This document shows, one piece after another, positions 11,151-22,169 of a DNA stretch of 64,000 nucleotides. The position numbers and the translations under genes are program-made. Where the stretch lies: the NCBI GenBank assembly GCA_032164245.1, contig JAVMKO010000003.1:132282924-132346923 (forward strand). The letters are read 5' to 3'. The stretch comes from Sternotherus odoratus (Eukaryota > Chordata > Testudines > Kinosternidae). A model generated the notes under the pieces. It did no database searches. It was given only the letters and a program-made list of their open reading frames with translations, and had not been told where the DNA came from. Each line of letters begins with the position of its first letter. Position 1 is the stretch's first letter.

Positions 11151-11931
11151 TGTCATAAGTATAAAGTAGCTTAGAATTACTGTTTTACCTGTAAAAGGTT
11201 AACCTGGAAGTAACCTGAGAGAGGATGACATACCGGAGATGCTAATCAACCTCGGCAACAAAGAGAGTTTTTAGTTTCGCTTTAGCTCTCTCTCTCGGTC
11301 TCATGCTGTTCGCCCCGGCTATGGGACGAACCACCCTTCTGTCTTTATTCTACATATCTATAATCTTCTAACAAGTCAAGTTCAGCAGTAAGTGAATTAT
11401 ATGCCTGTATCACTTGATAATTGATCCACGGTGTTTCTTTGCTGTTAAGCTTTAGCAGAGGAAGAATTCCCCGGGGGGGGGGGGGGGGGAGTGTCAGTTA
11501 TGCTATGTGATGCAAGTGGGTTGTTTTCTATTGATTTCTGTACAAGGGATTTATGCTTTTTTTTCCTCTAAGTAAAATCATTCTTTTAAGACTCTGACTG
11601 TTTGTTTCCATTGTATTGATCATGGTTTGGATTGGGCACGTCTCACAGAAAGTGAGGGTTTTGGTCTTTGTTTCTCAAGTCTCTCCCAGGTAAAGGGAGG
11701 AGATTTGGGGGATATATTAAGGGAGGTTCCAATTTACTCTAACCCATGGTTTTGGGGGCTTAAATTGGTGGTGGTGGCAGCATTTCCAAGCCCAGACATA
11801 GGAGAAGTTTGTGTTCTGGGGAAAAGTTTTAACCTAAGATGGTAAAATAAGCTTGGGAGGTTATTTCTTTTTTTCATGCGGGTCCCCACATCTTTACCCT
11901 AGAGTTCAGAGTGGGGAGGCACACCTTGACA
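11151..11931 (+). mobile_element. Solo LTR (781 bp) with perfect 5-bp TSD
   Basis: It starts TGTCATAAGTATAAAG and ends CACACCTTGACA, giving TGTCA...TGACA ends. The 5 bases CACTT flank it exactly (11146-11150 and 11932-11936). The 3' third contains AACCTAAGATGGTAAAATAAGC and TGCGGGTCCCCACATC, which I recall from a turtle LTR family. A poly-G run lies at about 11473-11490. There are no gag, pol or env genes, so this is a solo LTR left by recombination. Whether the parent was an ERV or a Ty3-type element cannot be told from the LTR alone. Confidence 0.9.
11473..11490 (+). repeat. Poly-G tract within the LTR
   Basis: An uninterrupted run of about 17 G follows CCC in the middle of the 781-bp LTR. 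It is likely length-variable and a sequencing trouble spot. Confidence 0.85.
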
Positions 11932-12057
11932 CACTTCAACTAAAAGGTCCCAGGACTTGAAAAACATATCCAACACCTACTAATCCAAAGACTAAGTCTG
12001 TTCACCAGACCAAAATACAGCTATGGTCCAAACTACATCTCCTCTCAAACCATACAC

Positions 12058-12935
12058 TTGATCTTCCCTGGTCAATGTTGATAAATGCAAAGAAATGAAA
12101 CATAATCCCAACTATACATAAAAATGATGAGATCTAAATTAGTTGTTACCACTCAAGAAAGGGATCTTGGAGTCATCGTGGTTAGTTCTCTGAAAACATC
12201 CACGCAATGTGCAGTGGCCGTCAAAAAATCAAACCGAATGTTGGGAATCATTAAGAAAGGGATAGATAATAAGACAGAAAACATTATATTGCCTCTATAT
12301 AAATCCACAGTATGCCCACATCTTAAATACTGTGTGCAGATGTGGTTGCCCCATCTCAAAAAAGATATATTGGAATCGGAAAAGGTTTAGAAAAGGGTAA
12401 CAAAAATGATTAGGGTGATGGAATGGCTGTCGTATGAGGAGAGATTAATGAGATTGGGACTTTTCATCTTGGACAAAAGTTGACTAAGTGGGGATATGAT
12501 AGAGGTCTATAAAATAATGACTGGTGTGGAGAAAGTAAATAAGGAAGTGTTATTTTCTCCTTCTCATAACACAAGAATTAGGGGTCACCAAATGAAAGTA
12601 ATAGGCAGCATGTTTAAAACAAACAAATGCACAGTCAACCTGTGGAACTCCTTGCCAGAGGATGTTGTGAAGGCCAAGACAGGGTTCAAAAAAGAATTAG
12701 ATAAATTCACGGAGGATAGATCTATCAATTGTTATTAGCCAGGAAGGGCAGGGATGCTGTCCCTGGCGTCTGTTTGCCAAAACCTGGGAATGAGTGATGG
12801 GGAATGGATCACTTGAAGATTACCTGTTCTGTTCATTCCCTCTGGGGCACCTGGCATTGGCCACTGTCAAAAGACAGGATACTGGGTTAGATGGACCTTT
12901 GGTCTGACCCAGAATGGCCGTTCTTATGTCTCCTT
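12058..12935 (+). mobile_element. CR1 LINE 3' fragment, sense strand
   Basis: This is the C-terminal part of CR1 ORF2 and its 3' UTR. One reading frame runs from 12124 to 12738 with CR1 motifs: [91 protein letters not shown]. It is broken by two in-frame stops (about 12388 and 12481). The 3' UTR holds CTGGCATTGGCCACTGTC and TTAGATGGACCTTTGG. The reverse-transcriptase core is absent, so it is 5'-truncated and dead. Confidence 0.93.
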
Positions 12936-13748
12936 GTAGTCATCTACACCCTAATGCTTTGGACTGAAGACACCAGTTGCCCACTGGCTGAACTCCCAAA
13001 TCTCATTTAGTGCTAGCCTGATACCACACAATCATTTATGAATGCTGCCTTCTCACAAAATAAATCAACTAATGCTGCCACCTCAATACATTAATGCTGG
13101 GCCACCACCTCCACGCCGCAGTATAATTAACAATGCCAGTCATAAATCAATTGCACTGACAGACCCCACCCCTGACTACAATAACTTATCCATTCTGGGC
13201 AGCTGTACCCAGTAAATCAATTTACGCTAGCCCAATAGACAGAGTGCTTTGCTGTGGGGTTTGGCCCTCCCCCAGTGTTTCCTGCACCTCAGGGACAGAG
13301 GGATAGCCCCATAGTGCTTCCAGCTCTTAACCGTGTCAGCAGCCTCTTCCCCACCACTTTCACAGCAGCAACAAGACTTGGGCCCTTGCAGAACTGTGGC
13401 AGCCAGTTTCCTTCTTCTCGCTGAATAACAGCAGCTATGCACCTCCCCAACTACTTCACCAAAGAACAGCATTAGGAGCACTTGAACTGTGCCTCTGCAT
13501 ATTACAACTGCCTCCGTTTACACCTGGTCCATGCCTAGCTCTCTAGACATGAGTAAGAGGCTTTTTTAAAAAATAAAGGCTTAGAGTTTACAGAAGTAAA
13601 TCACGTGTGTGGAAATTATCCCTGATCACCATGGAGGAGTGGCTTTTTTTAAGCTCTGAAAAGTACTATATAAATGCAAAATACTATTATCTGAACCTGT
13701 TGGCTGGTTGGGAAATGCTATTTGGGCATACCAGAGATGGTGGGTGCT
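12936..13748. other. Non-coding DNA
   Basis: No gene is recognised. AAAGTACTATATAAATGCAA at about 13660 resembles the tail of an old interspersed repeat, but the rest is not assignable. Confidence 0.45.
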
Positions 13749-14041
13749 TAGAGTTGCCAGCTTTCTAGAGCTGGTAACCAGACACCGGAGACCCCCGTCC
13801 CTTGCTCCACTTCTTCCACCAGGCCCCTGCTCCACTTCTTCCCCAAAGGCCCCGCCCTTGCTCTGCCTCTTGCCCTCAAGACTCTGCCCCTGCTCTGACT
13901 CTTTCCACTAAGGCCCTGTTGCTGCTCTGCCTCTTCCCCCCCAGATAAAAAAAGAAAATAGGCATCAGAGCTTGTTTAATGGCACCTGGATAAGCCAAAG
14001 CCTGGACCGTCCATGGAAAACTGGATTGGGGGGCAACTCTA
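13749..14041. mobile_element. hAT-like non-autonomous element (293 bp)
   Basis: The ends are TAGAGTTGCCAG and GGGGCAACTCTA, an inverted repeat of the TAGGGTTGCCA family. The flanks TGGGTGCT (13741-13748) and TGGGTGCA (14042-14049) agree at 7 of 8 positions, supporting an 8-bp target duplication. The interior repeats CTGCTCCACTTCTTCC- and GGCCCTG-like words. Open frames through it are compositional. Confidence 0.83.
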
Positions 14042-15313
14042 TGGGTGCAGGGGTCACCTGTTGTGGGGCAAGTGAGAGAGAAAGGGGGCATTTAGTCTTT
14101 CAGAAATGGAGAGCTAAATTCAGCCCTAGTGAAGGCAGGTACAACACTCTTACATCAGTGCTGAATTTCACCCTATGGAGTTGAGAGTCTAGAAGAAGAG
14201 GAGACAATTTTTTTTTATCCTGAAAAAATATTGTGGTTTGGTTTGCAGAAAGGACTGAATTTTGGATCAGTTCTTATTGTAAACAAATCACGTCACCACT
14301 TGATAATTTAATGATCATGGGAGTTAGAAGATTAATTTACTTTCCTTTTGTTCCATATCAGCATGTGTTCGATAGAAGTAATATATTCCACAGACTCTGA
14401 TAGCATCAGTTCAATGTCCATGACACCAAAGTATCTGGGTGACGTGCAGAACTGATAACAAGGTTGCATTTTTTTCTATACTTGATGACTATTCAACAAA
14501 GCAGCCCATTAAGCACTCTTTTTCTATTTTTCCATTCCCCAATTTATTGAACGATCTGAATTTTTTTGCAAAACCTTTTTGCAAATTTTTTTAATGTTAA
14601 TCAGTTTAGAGATCATATTAACACTTCCTTGGGAAGATAATAAATGTCATTTTCTTTTGTACTGCCAATATGGTCCATATACTATAAATTAGAGGCAAGG
14701 CTGGTAGAATGTCAGCCAAAACAGCTCAGTTGTTTTGAAGAATGGTGCTAGGAAAAAATATATTGATTTGCTCATGTTAAAAAAAATTTAAATTTTCTTT
14801 GACAAGCTTTAGCATCCCAATGCATTGGAGCAGGGACTTAAGATCTGGCTGAATGGTAACCTATTGTCAGGGATGTGCCCTTTGTTGTCACTGTGAAAAT
14901 TTACCTAAAGTTGCCTCTGAAAAAAATCACTAAATGCTAAACAGAGACTTAGATTTTGGAACCTACATTCACTGAAGACTCTGTCCACAAGGAGCATGCT
15001 CCAGCCTGGGACAGAGCAGGACTTTTCCCACAACTGCAACTTTGCATTGTTCTGAGCTGGGGCCAGGTACCTGAACTCTGAGCATGGAGATTGACTTGTC
15101 TGCGCTAAATCTAGGCCACATGGACAAGGGAGTTGCCTGATTCAAAGGAAACCTTAATTTTGGAATTTTTAAACATCTGACTGCTTGGCTTTGCAGCCTT
15201 AATGATGTTCTTATAATGTAGTGGTGTATGTATGTATGTGATATATTGAGTACTACCTATTTTAAACATCCTCAAAAGGATTACCCCATTTGGGTTTTGA
15301 TTAATTAAGGTAC
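14042..15313. other. AT-rich non-coding DNA
   Basis: No recognisable gene or mobile element. A short (TATG)n patch lies near 15225-15240. Confidence 0.5.
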
Positions 15314-15762
15314 TGTGGCAGGGTGCTGGCCAGGAGTGCCTGAGCCAGCCCTGCTGGCCCTTTAAGAGGGAAAAAACCTCTGAAAGCCTCCCCTAGCAGG
15401 GAAGGCTAATCAGCCACCTGGGCTGCAGAGGGCTCAGGGTTATGTGCTGCACCTGGCAGCCTCTCCAGAGGATAAAAGCCTGCCGGGGAGGAAGCCCAGG
15501 GTGGTGGTGGTGTGGTAGAGGAGCTGGTAGCGTGGAGAGAGAAGGAGACAGAGAAGGTACAGGGAAGGGAGTAGAGCTGAGGAAGGTAGCTGAGCTAACT
15601 ATTCCTGAGGCCGGCCAAGTGAGGGCTGGGCCTGAGCTGTCCTGAAACCTGTAAAGCTGTATATTGGTGGTGGGGCTTGTACTGTGAATAAAGAGCACTG
15701 TTGGGAGCCACAGAAGAGTCTCCTGCCTGTTTGTGACGTGGGGGAAGAGCGGATCTCCTACA
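15314..15762 (+). mobile_element. Solo LTR, family A copy 2
   Basis: The element runs TGTGGCAGGG...TCTCCTACA with a perfect 4-bp target duplication GTAC (15310-15313 and 15763-15766). Inside are a TATA-like GGATAAAAGCC (about 15470) and the polyadenylation signal GAATAAAG (about 15686), followed by the GAGTCTCCTGCCTG block shared with the other two copies. There is no coding region. Open frames at 15393-15698 and 15442-15645 are chance frames in GC-rich LTR sequence. Confidence 0.9.
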
Positions 15763-16150
15763 GTACATAAGCACCTGTGTAACTTTAATAATGAGTAGTC
15801 CCATTTGCATGAGATTATTCACATGCCTAAAACTAAGGACATGCTTAAGAACTTTGCTGAATTGGAGTCTTTGTCCTATAGCTCTGAGGCAAGCCTATAA
15901 TTCTGATCTCCATTTTCTCAAGCATAATTTTTTCTTTCCCCTGATGGTGACTATATTATTTCAAAGATGCCATTTAAATTGGCATTGAGACTGGGGCAGA
16001 CAAGCCCCCAGCTATCAAACTTGTGATAATTATCTTAACCATGTGCTTTAGAAAGAGCAACGTTTTTTTTGATACACCTTTAACTGAAAAGTTTACATAG
16101 ACATTGGAAGGGGGTGTTTGCATATTCTATAAAAAGAGGCACATTCAAAA

Positions 16151-16453
16151 ATCACTATTCCTTTTTTACAAGTATGGATGTAACATTCATCTCCTCTACA
16201 TAGAGCCAGATAGAACTCATCTTTTAGATGTACATATATGTAGAATATACTTTTCTTGATGTGCACACAGAATTTACCATATATACATATACCATATGAA
16301 GGTAGAATTTGCTATTTCAACATGCATGGATGAAAGACGTATATATTACATACATATCTGGGCAGAATGCATCTTTTCTGAATGTACACACATGGAACGA
16401 ACCTGTTCCACAAGTATACCTGTAGCATGCATCTTTTCTAATTGTATGGTCAG
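16151..16453. repeat. Degenerate 30-bp minisatellite, about 10 units
   Basis: Consecutive blocks of 30 bases (27-33) share a TAGAAT-CAT-CTTTT-TGTACA-ATG pattern. Units start at about 16151, 16181, 16211, 16241, 16271, 16303, 16333, 16363, 16396 and 16423. The best-preserved pair is at 16363 and 16423, which share GCATCTTTTCT. Units are strongly diverged, so the array is old. Confidence 0.7.
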
Positions 16454-18779
16454 TATGTGGAACTCCACAATTTCCCCCTAGAACTAATTTTGAAACTAGT
16501 TCTCTCTTCAGAGCAGTTTCCTATGTACTTGTACAACATTATTCCACAGATTTGCTGTTGAAATGAAATACTACAATGACCTTTTTAATTCCCCAGACTT
16601 TTTACAATCTTTGAAATTTAGCACAACAGCCGAGTTTAATCATATTCACTGATGTAAAAGACAAAATAAGGCACCTCTACATTCAGTTTAAGAGATGACC
16701 TCCAAGGTGTCAGAGCCTTCAGAGACTCATTGGATATCCCCAAGGACAATTACAGCAATGTTGCATGAGGTTTGCCTATAATCTTTCATTTTGTCTCATG
16801 GTAACACAATGAGGCATCTGTTGAAATTTTTTTGTATTGTAATTTAGCTGGTACATTTCCATGGGATTTCATTGTTGATTTTAAAAGTATTGTTGTTTTC
16901 CTGGTAAAAGAATAATCCCATCACTAATTTATACCCTTCTTTTACTCTATTTCTACTTAACTTATCCAGAACAGCTCCTACTCTGAGTTCCTATGATCAC
17001 TGATTCTCGCACCACTTCATGCTCTGTGCCGTGGGTTTTATAGACATATCTTCTCTCTATCACACTATGAAAGTTTAGCAATGAAAAAAAAAAGCACTCT
17101 TCTGCCTGTGGTGGTTGTGTCAGTGGCTTTTGTCACTCCTGTTGATTGATGCCAGGTAGGCCAGAGGAAGGTTTAAAAAAAGCACCATGTTTATCCATTG
17201 CCCTAGAGTGACAGACCAGATCAGCTCTCTTAAATCCTTTGCCCATACAGCAACCATGATCAGGGTGATTGATGAAGAGTCCAATCAGCTCTGAGGTGAT
17301 TTTCAGTGTCAAACTGCGGTGAAGAAGCTGTACATGATCTCTTTACAAATCCTTTTGACAGCTTAACGGTTAAAAATACAGTGTCTATGCATATGTTTGT
17401 GCGTGCTTGCATCCTCCATACAAACATTCCAGGAACTCTACTGTAAATGATAGCAACACAGACTTTTTAAAAATTGATTTTTAAGAATCAAGCTGCTATA
17501 AATATCTGTATTTTTCATAAACTGTATAAATGTAGTACACACACCTATTCTAAATATCCTTAAATTCAATGGGAGCTGCGCCCCTCTTGGTGCCATTTAC
17601 TTAGGGCATGGGAGAGCTCAGAGGACTGGCATTAGAATCTGGAATAAAACACCAATTCAAATGTCGCAAAGGTCAGCAGTGGCTGGGGGTTTCTACCATC
17701 TTGTGGCTTTTTATGACCCATGTGAAATAAGTTGGTGATTCAGTTACTGAGAGACAGGAATGCATGCTACAAAACCCATCATCATAAGTTAGAAGCTCCC
17801 ACAGAAAGAACAAGGAGACTCCAGATACTCAAGAAGTATCTTTTTACCCCGGAAACTGTTCTCCCAAGTCAGGACTGAGGCATATCAGCAGGACAGTGTG
17901 GGATGCTTTGCACTGTCACTGCTCATTCTATAACTGTTCTGGTGACAGAGAACTTTAATCACTAATGAAGTAAATTAAGCAGCCTCCATGGACACTGAAT
18001 TCGCCAATGCATTAACGAATTTGCCCTACAAGAACTCAAACATTGTTGAACATGGTTTTTAGCACATAATGGTCGATCCTGTAAAGTACTAAGCAACTTC
18101 CACCCTGGCTGAAGTTAATGGCGCCTTGCAGGAGGCGCTCAACATTAAGAATTGTATTAATACTGCACTGCAGAAAATATTCCGCAAATGCTCACCTGAG
18201 TTTTAAAATCAACTTGCTTTGATCAAGCTTCTTGCAGTCAGATCTTCCCGTGCTTTTTAATCCTTATACAGATTGAGACACTACAGGGACAAGTACTGTG
18301 TAAGCGCTGATGGATTCCTAAGAAAGGTGTTCACTCGCCTTTAATGTTTGTTTGACAAGAACATTCATGTAAACATGTTATTACTACCATGAATGTTTGG
18401 TGAAAGTGAATTTCAAAGTCATATCTGCAATTGCGCGTGCATACCTAATATTCAGTTTCTTTGAATGAGTAATGGCACTGGAAGTCAAGGAACAGAAACA
18501 ATAGCATATGACTTATCTGAATGATCTCAACTAACCAACATACCTCCAATAACAAATAGCAAATCTTCACAGATCACTGCTTTCACTCAATCAACATAAT
18601 TACGAAAATTATCCCAACATTCTTAAATAGTTCCGAATAATGACCACATTAGAAGAAATCATGATCTGCTCAATGATATTCCACTAGCAGAAAAAGAAGC
18701 TAACCTCATTGGACAAATTATTCACAGCAAATTATTTGGTCTCCTCCATTTAGCACATCCTGGGACTGGACTTATAAAG
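16454..18779. other. AT-rich non-coding DNA, no gene seen
   Basis: No exon-like frame, RNA gene or familiar repeat is visible. Probably intron or intergenic DNA. Confidence 0.5.
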
Positions 18780-19157
18780 CAGTGGTTCTCAACCAGGGGT
18801 ATGTGTACCTCTGGGGGTACGCAGAGCTCTTCCAAATAGCTATTTGCCTATTTTTACAACAGGTTACATAAAAAGCACTAGTGAAGTCATGACAAACTAA
18901 CATTTCATAGAAAATGATTTGTTTATATTGCTCTGTATAGTGTACATTGAAATGTAAGTACAATCTTTATACTCCAATTGATTTATTTTATAATGATATG
19001 GTAACAATGAGCAAATGAGCATTTTTTTCAGTAGTAGTGTGCTGTGACACTTTTGTATTTATGTCTGATTTTTTAAGTGAGGTCAAACGTGGGGATACAC
19101 AAGACAAATAAGACTCTTGAAAGGGGTACAGTAGTATGGAAAGGTTGAAAGCCACTG
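18780..19157 (-). mobile_element. hAT-type non-autonomous element (CAGTGGTTCTCAACC)
   Basis: The termini are CAGTGGTTCTCAACCAGG and GGTTGAAAGCCACTG, a near-perfect inverted repeat typical of the hAT superfamily. The interior is AT-rich with GGGGGTACGCAGAGCTC near the left and GGGGTACAGTAGTATGG near the right, matching a common turtle element in reverse orientation. The immediate flanks do not form a clear 8-bp duplication, perhaps through decay or slight boundary error. Confidence 0.75.
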
Positions 19158-19990
19158 TCAGAGGGGGCTCAGGCTGCTAACTGATAGGATTAATGGTCAG
19201 TTTACAACTAGATGATAAACCATTTGATAGACAGAAGCTGTGATCACCTTGTCATCTGAGATGGAGTGTTTATGCTAATCATTAAGTCATTTGCCTGTAG
19301 TTACATCTTCTTGACGACATTTTGGTAGGCTACAAACTATTGGAAAAGATACATCAGGCTAGTGATACCTTCTTTGAGACTTGACATCCACACAGGGATC
19401 TTTAACAAACCATTTGTGGCCCTTCATTATAAAATTTACTGCACAATACTTTATGTGCTTCTGTATCCTTCACATAAAGTACTCTACAGTAGTTTCAATA
19501 AAATTTGTGTGAAGTGCTTTATGGAACTTAATCTTGGCAAGGTGGTTCCATCATGAAGACTGAGTATCACCGTATTAGACCTCTACTTGTAAGGATTTTC
19601 CTTGTAAATGGCAAAATCATTATTCAATTGAGTGACAACTTACTGTAAACAGTATATTGCTTCTGGATATATCACCTTTGATCAATAAACTTTCTCTCTG
19701 GCTCAGCACTTACTTGCGAATATTGCATAAAGGTTTGATTAAATGTTTAAGAATAGTTTTTAAGTGGCAGAATTAAAAAAAGATGTATTCATTACTAAAT
19801 GCACCAGCTTTTAATGTAAGCTTGTAAACACTTATTACTTCTGGATCATTTCAGGCTGTGATGTTATCATATCTTATGAGTTAAGCAGGACACACTGTCA
19901 GGAAAAGCTAAATTCTGCAGGAAGAAGAACTGTTGAGTTCCCCAACATAATATGAAGCCATTTTCTTGCTCCCAAGATATTACTTGTTAA
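19158..19990. other. AT-rich non-coding DNA
   Basis: No gene or repeat is recognised. Confidence 0.5.
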
Positions 19991-20977
19991 TAGGGTGACC
20001 AGGTGTCTGGTTTCCAACTGAAACACCCAGTCAAAAAGGGATCTTGGTGTGCTGATCGGGCCATTGACAGTCTGGTTGGCAGCGCTGTGCAATAGAGCTG
20101 GCAGGCTCCCTGCTAACCTCCGTGCCAGCAGCAACTCCCGGCAAGCAGACATGTCCCACATCGGCTCCTACTCATGAGGCAGCCCCCACGCCTCAATCCA
20201 AGCACTACCCCTGCAGCTCCATTGGCTGGGAACTGCAGCCAATGGGAGCTTCAGGGGCAGTGCCTGTGGATGGGGCAGCATGCAGAGCCACCTGGCCATG
20301 CCCCTGCATAGGAGCTGGAGGAAGGGCATACTGCTGCTGCTTCCGGGACGTGCTTGAGTTAAGTGCTGCATGGAGCCTGCACCCCTGAGTTCCCGCTCCC
20401 CTGCACTCCTGCCCCAGCCCTGATCCCCCTCCTTCCCTCTGAACCCCTTAGTCCCAGCCCGGAGCACCCTCCTACATCCCAAACCCATCATCCCCAGCCT
20501 CACCCCAGAGTCCGCACCCCCAATTGGAGCCATCACCCCTGGCCTGCATCACAATCCCCGATCCCCCTCCCACCCTCTGAACCCCTTGGTCCCAGCCTGA
20601 AGCACCCTTCTACACTCCAAACCCATCATCCCTGGCCCCACCCCAGAGCCAACATCCCCAGCCAGAGCCTCACCCCTTCTCATATCCAACCCACTGCCTC
20701 AGCCTTGAGCCCCCTCCCACACTCTGAACTAATTTCTGGCTCCATCCCAGAGTCCGCACCCCCAGCTAGAGCTCTCCCCACCTCCCACACCCCAGCCCTC
20801 GGAGCCAGCCCAGTGAAAATGAGTGAGTGAGTGAGCGTGGGGAGAATGAACAACAAAGGAAGGGGGTAGAGTGAGCATGGTCAGGGTCTCCAAGAAGGGG
20901 CAAGGCATATGTGGGGCCTCGGGGGAGGGGCGGGGCAAGGGTTTCAGTTTTGTGCAAGTAGAAATTTGGCAACCCCA
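19991..20977 (+). mobile_element. hAT-like non-autonomous element (987 bp), copy A
   Basis: It starts TAGGGTGACCAGG and ends TTGGCAACCCCA. The flanks CTTGTTAA (19983-19990) and GTTATTAA (20978-20985) agree at 6 of 8 positions, consistent with a decayed 8-bp duplication. The interior (about 20380-20800) is GC-rich and quasi-periodic, with repeated CCCTGAACCCC- and AGAGCCTGCACCCC-like words. It shares layout and end sequence with 28225-29304 and, inverted, with 44376-45716. Its long open frames are by-products of low-stop composition, not genes. Confidence 0.82.
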
Positions 20978-21540
20978 GTTATTAAGTTGACATCAACTGT
21001 GTCCCCTCTACGATTTCCTTTGAGATTCCACCTTATTAACAGGAAACATGTGTAGATTTAAAATGACAGATACATATTTGAACAAATATTTGAAAAAGCT
21101 ATGTATATAAAGGGGTTTTGGATTAACTAGTAATTCCAAAAAAACATTAGTTTCTGGTCAAACCGAAGATGAATATTTCCAAATTTTCAGCAAATCAAAA
21201 AGTCAGAAAACATTCTGAGTTGGGTTGAATGAACAATTTGTTTGACTCAACTTGAAATTTTTCATTTCGATTTTGAGCTTTTTAACAAAAAGCACCAGAG
21301 GAAGAAGACTGGCACCTACTTATAACTCACCTGGGATGTGGAAGACCAGGGCCCAATTCACCCCTCTGCCTGATTTGGAGAAAGGATTTGCATTTGGGTT
21401 TCCTGTATTGCAGGAGAGTATCTTAGCTACTGGGCTATCGGATGGCTTGGTGTGGATCTTTCTCTGTCTTTTCTGTTGTGGCTGTTCCACTTTGTATAAA
21501 TAATTAGTCATTGAAACAAGGTCTGGAACTTGTGCTTCCC
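20978..21540. other. Non-coding DNA
   Basis: AT-rich and without recognised features. Confidence 0.45.
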
Positions 21541-21722
21541 ATCACAGGCACCAGCTTCCTCTGGTGGGGTGCTGGGTGGGAGGGAGAGGAGTTGATCAAT
21601 GGGGCTGCCTGTGGGTAAGAGGCACAGGGGGAGGGGGGAGAGGAGTTGGCTGCTGGTGGATGCTGAGCACCAACTAATTTTTTTTCTGTGGGGGCTCCAG
21701 CCCTATTTTCCCCATAGCCTAT
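21541..21722. repeat. Probable turtle interspersed repeat fragment
   Basis: The stretch contains CTGGTGGATGCTGAGCACC and GTGGGGGCTCCAGCCC, ending in CCCCATAGCCTATG. These words recur in a turtle repeat I recall only by pattern. Boundaries and class are uncertain. Confidence 0.4.
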
Positions 21723-22119
21723 GAAACTGGTCTAACCACCAGGCGATAGAATTGTCATCGCTCTCCTTTCCTGACCTAATGACTATTCATCATCATTACA
21801 GCGGCCATTCATAGTCATTCATTTACACTAGGAGATTCTTTGAGTGCACAGGAAGGCAGGGTCTTGGTTCTCATTTCCAGTGTCTAACTTCACCCTAGCC
21901 TGCAGCAGCCGTTATAGGGAAAGAATGGCTTCTACCGTGTAGCCTTGGGCTGAAAGGATTATGCTTAGTCACTGTGTGGGGATGACTTATGCACAGTTCT
22001 CGTTACAGGTAGGGGATGATACATGTTCAGTTGCTCTGCGGTAATGGCGCATGCACTGTCTGGTTAGCACTAGGAGCTGAGAGACGCTTATGCACGCTCA
22101 GTGAGGATGAAATCTTTGC

Positions 22120-22169
22120 ATAGTTTAGCTGCTGAAATCAAAGAATAGTTTAGCTGCTAAAATCAAAGA
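22120..22169. repeat. Tandem duplication of a 25-bp unit
   Basis: Two adjacent 25-base units, 22120-22144 and 22145-22169, differ at a single base. They share the word TAGTTTAGCTGCT. It is a recent local duplication. Confidence 0.85.

Noticed and set aside
20363..20830. 155-codon proline/serine-rich frame
   Set aside because: It is inside the matching interior of hAT-like copy A and shares the same repetitive composition.
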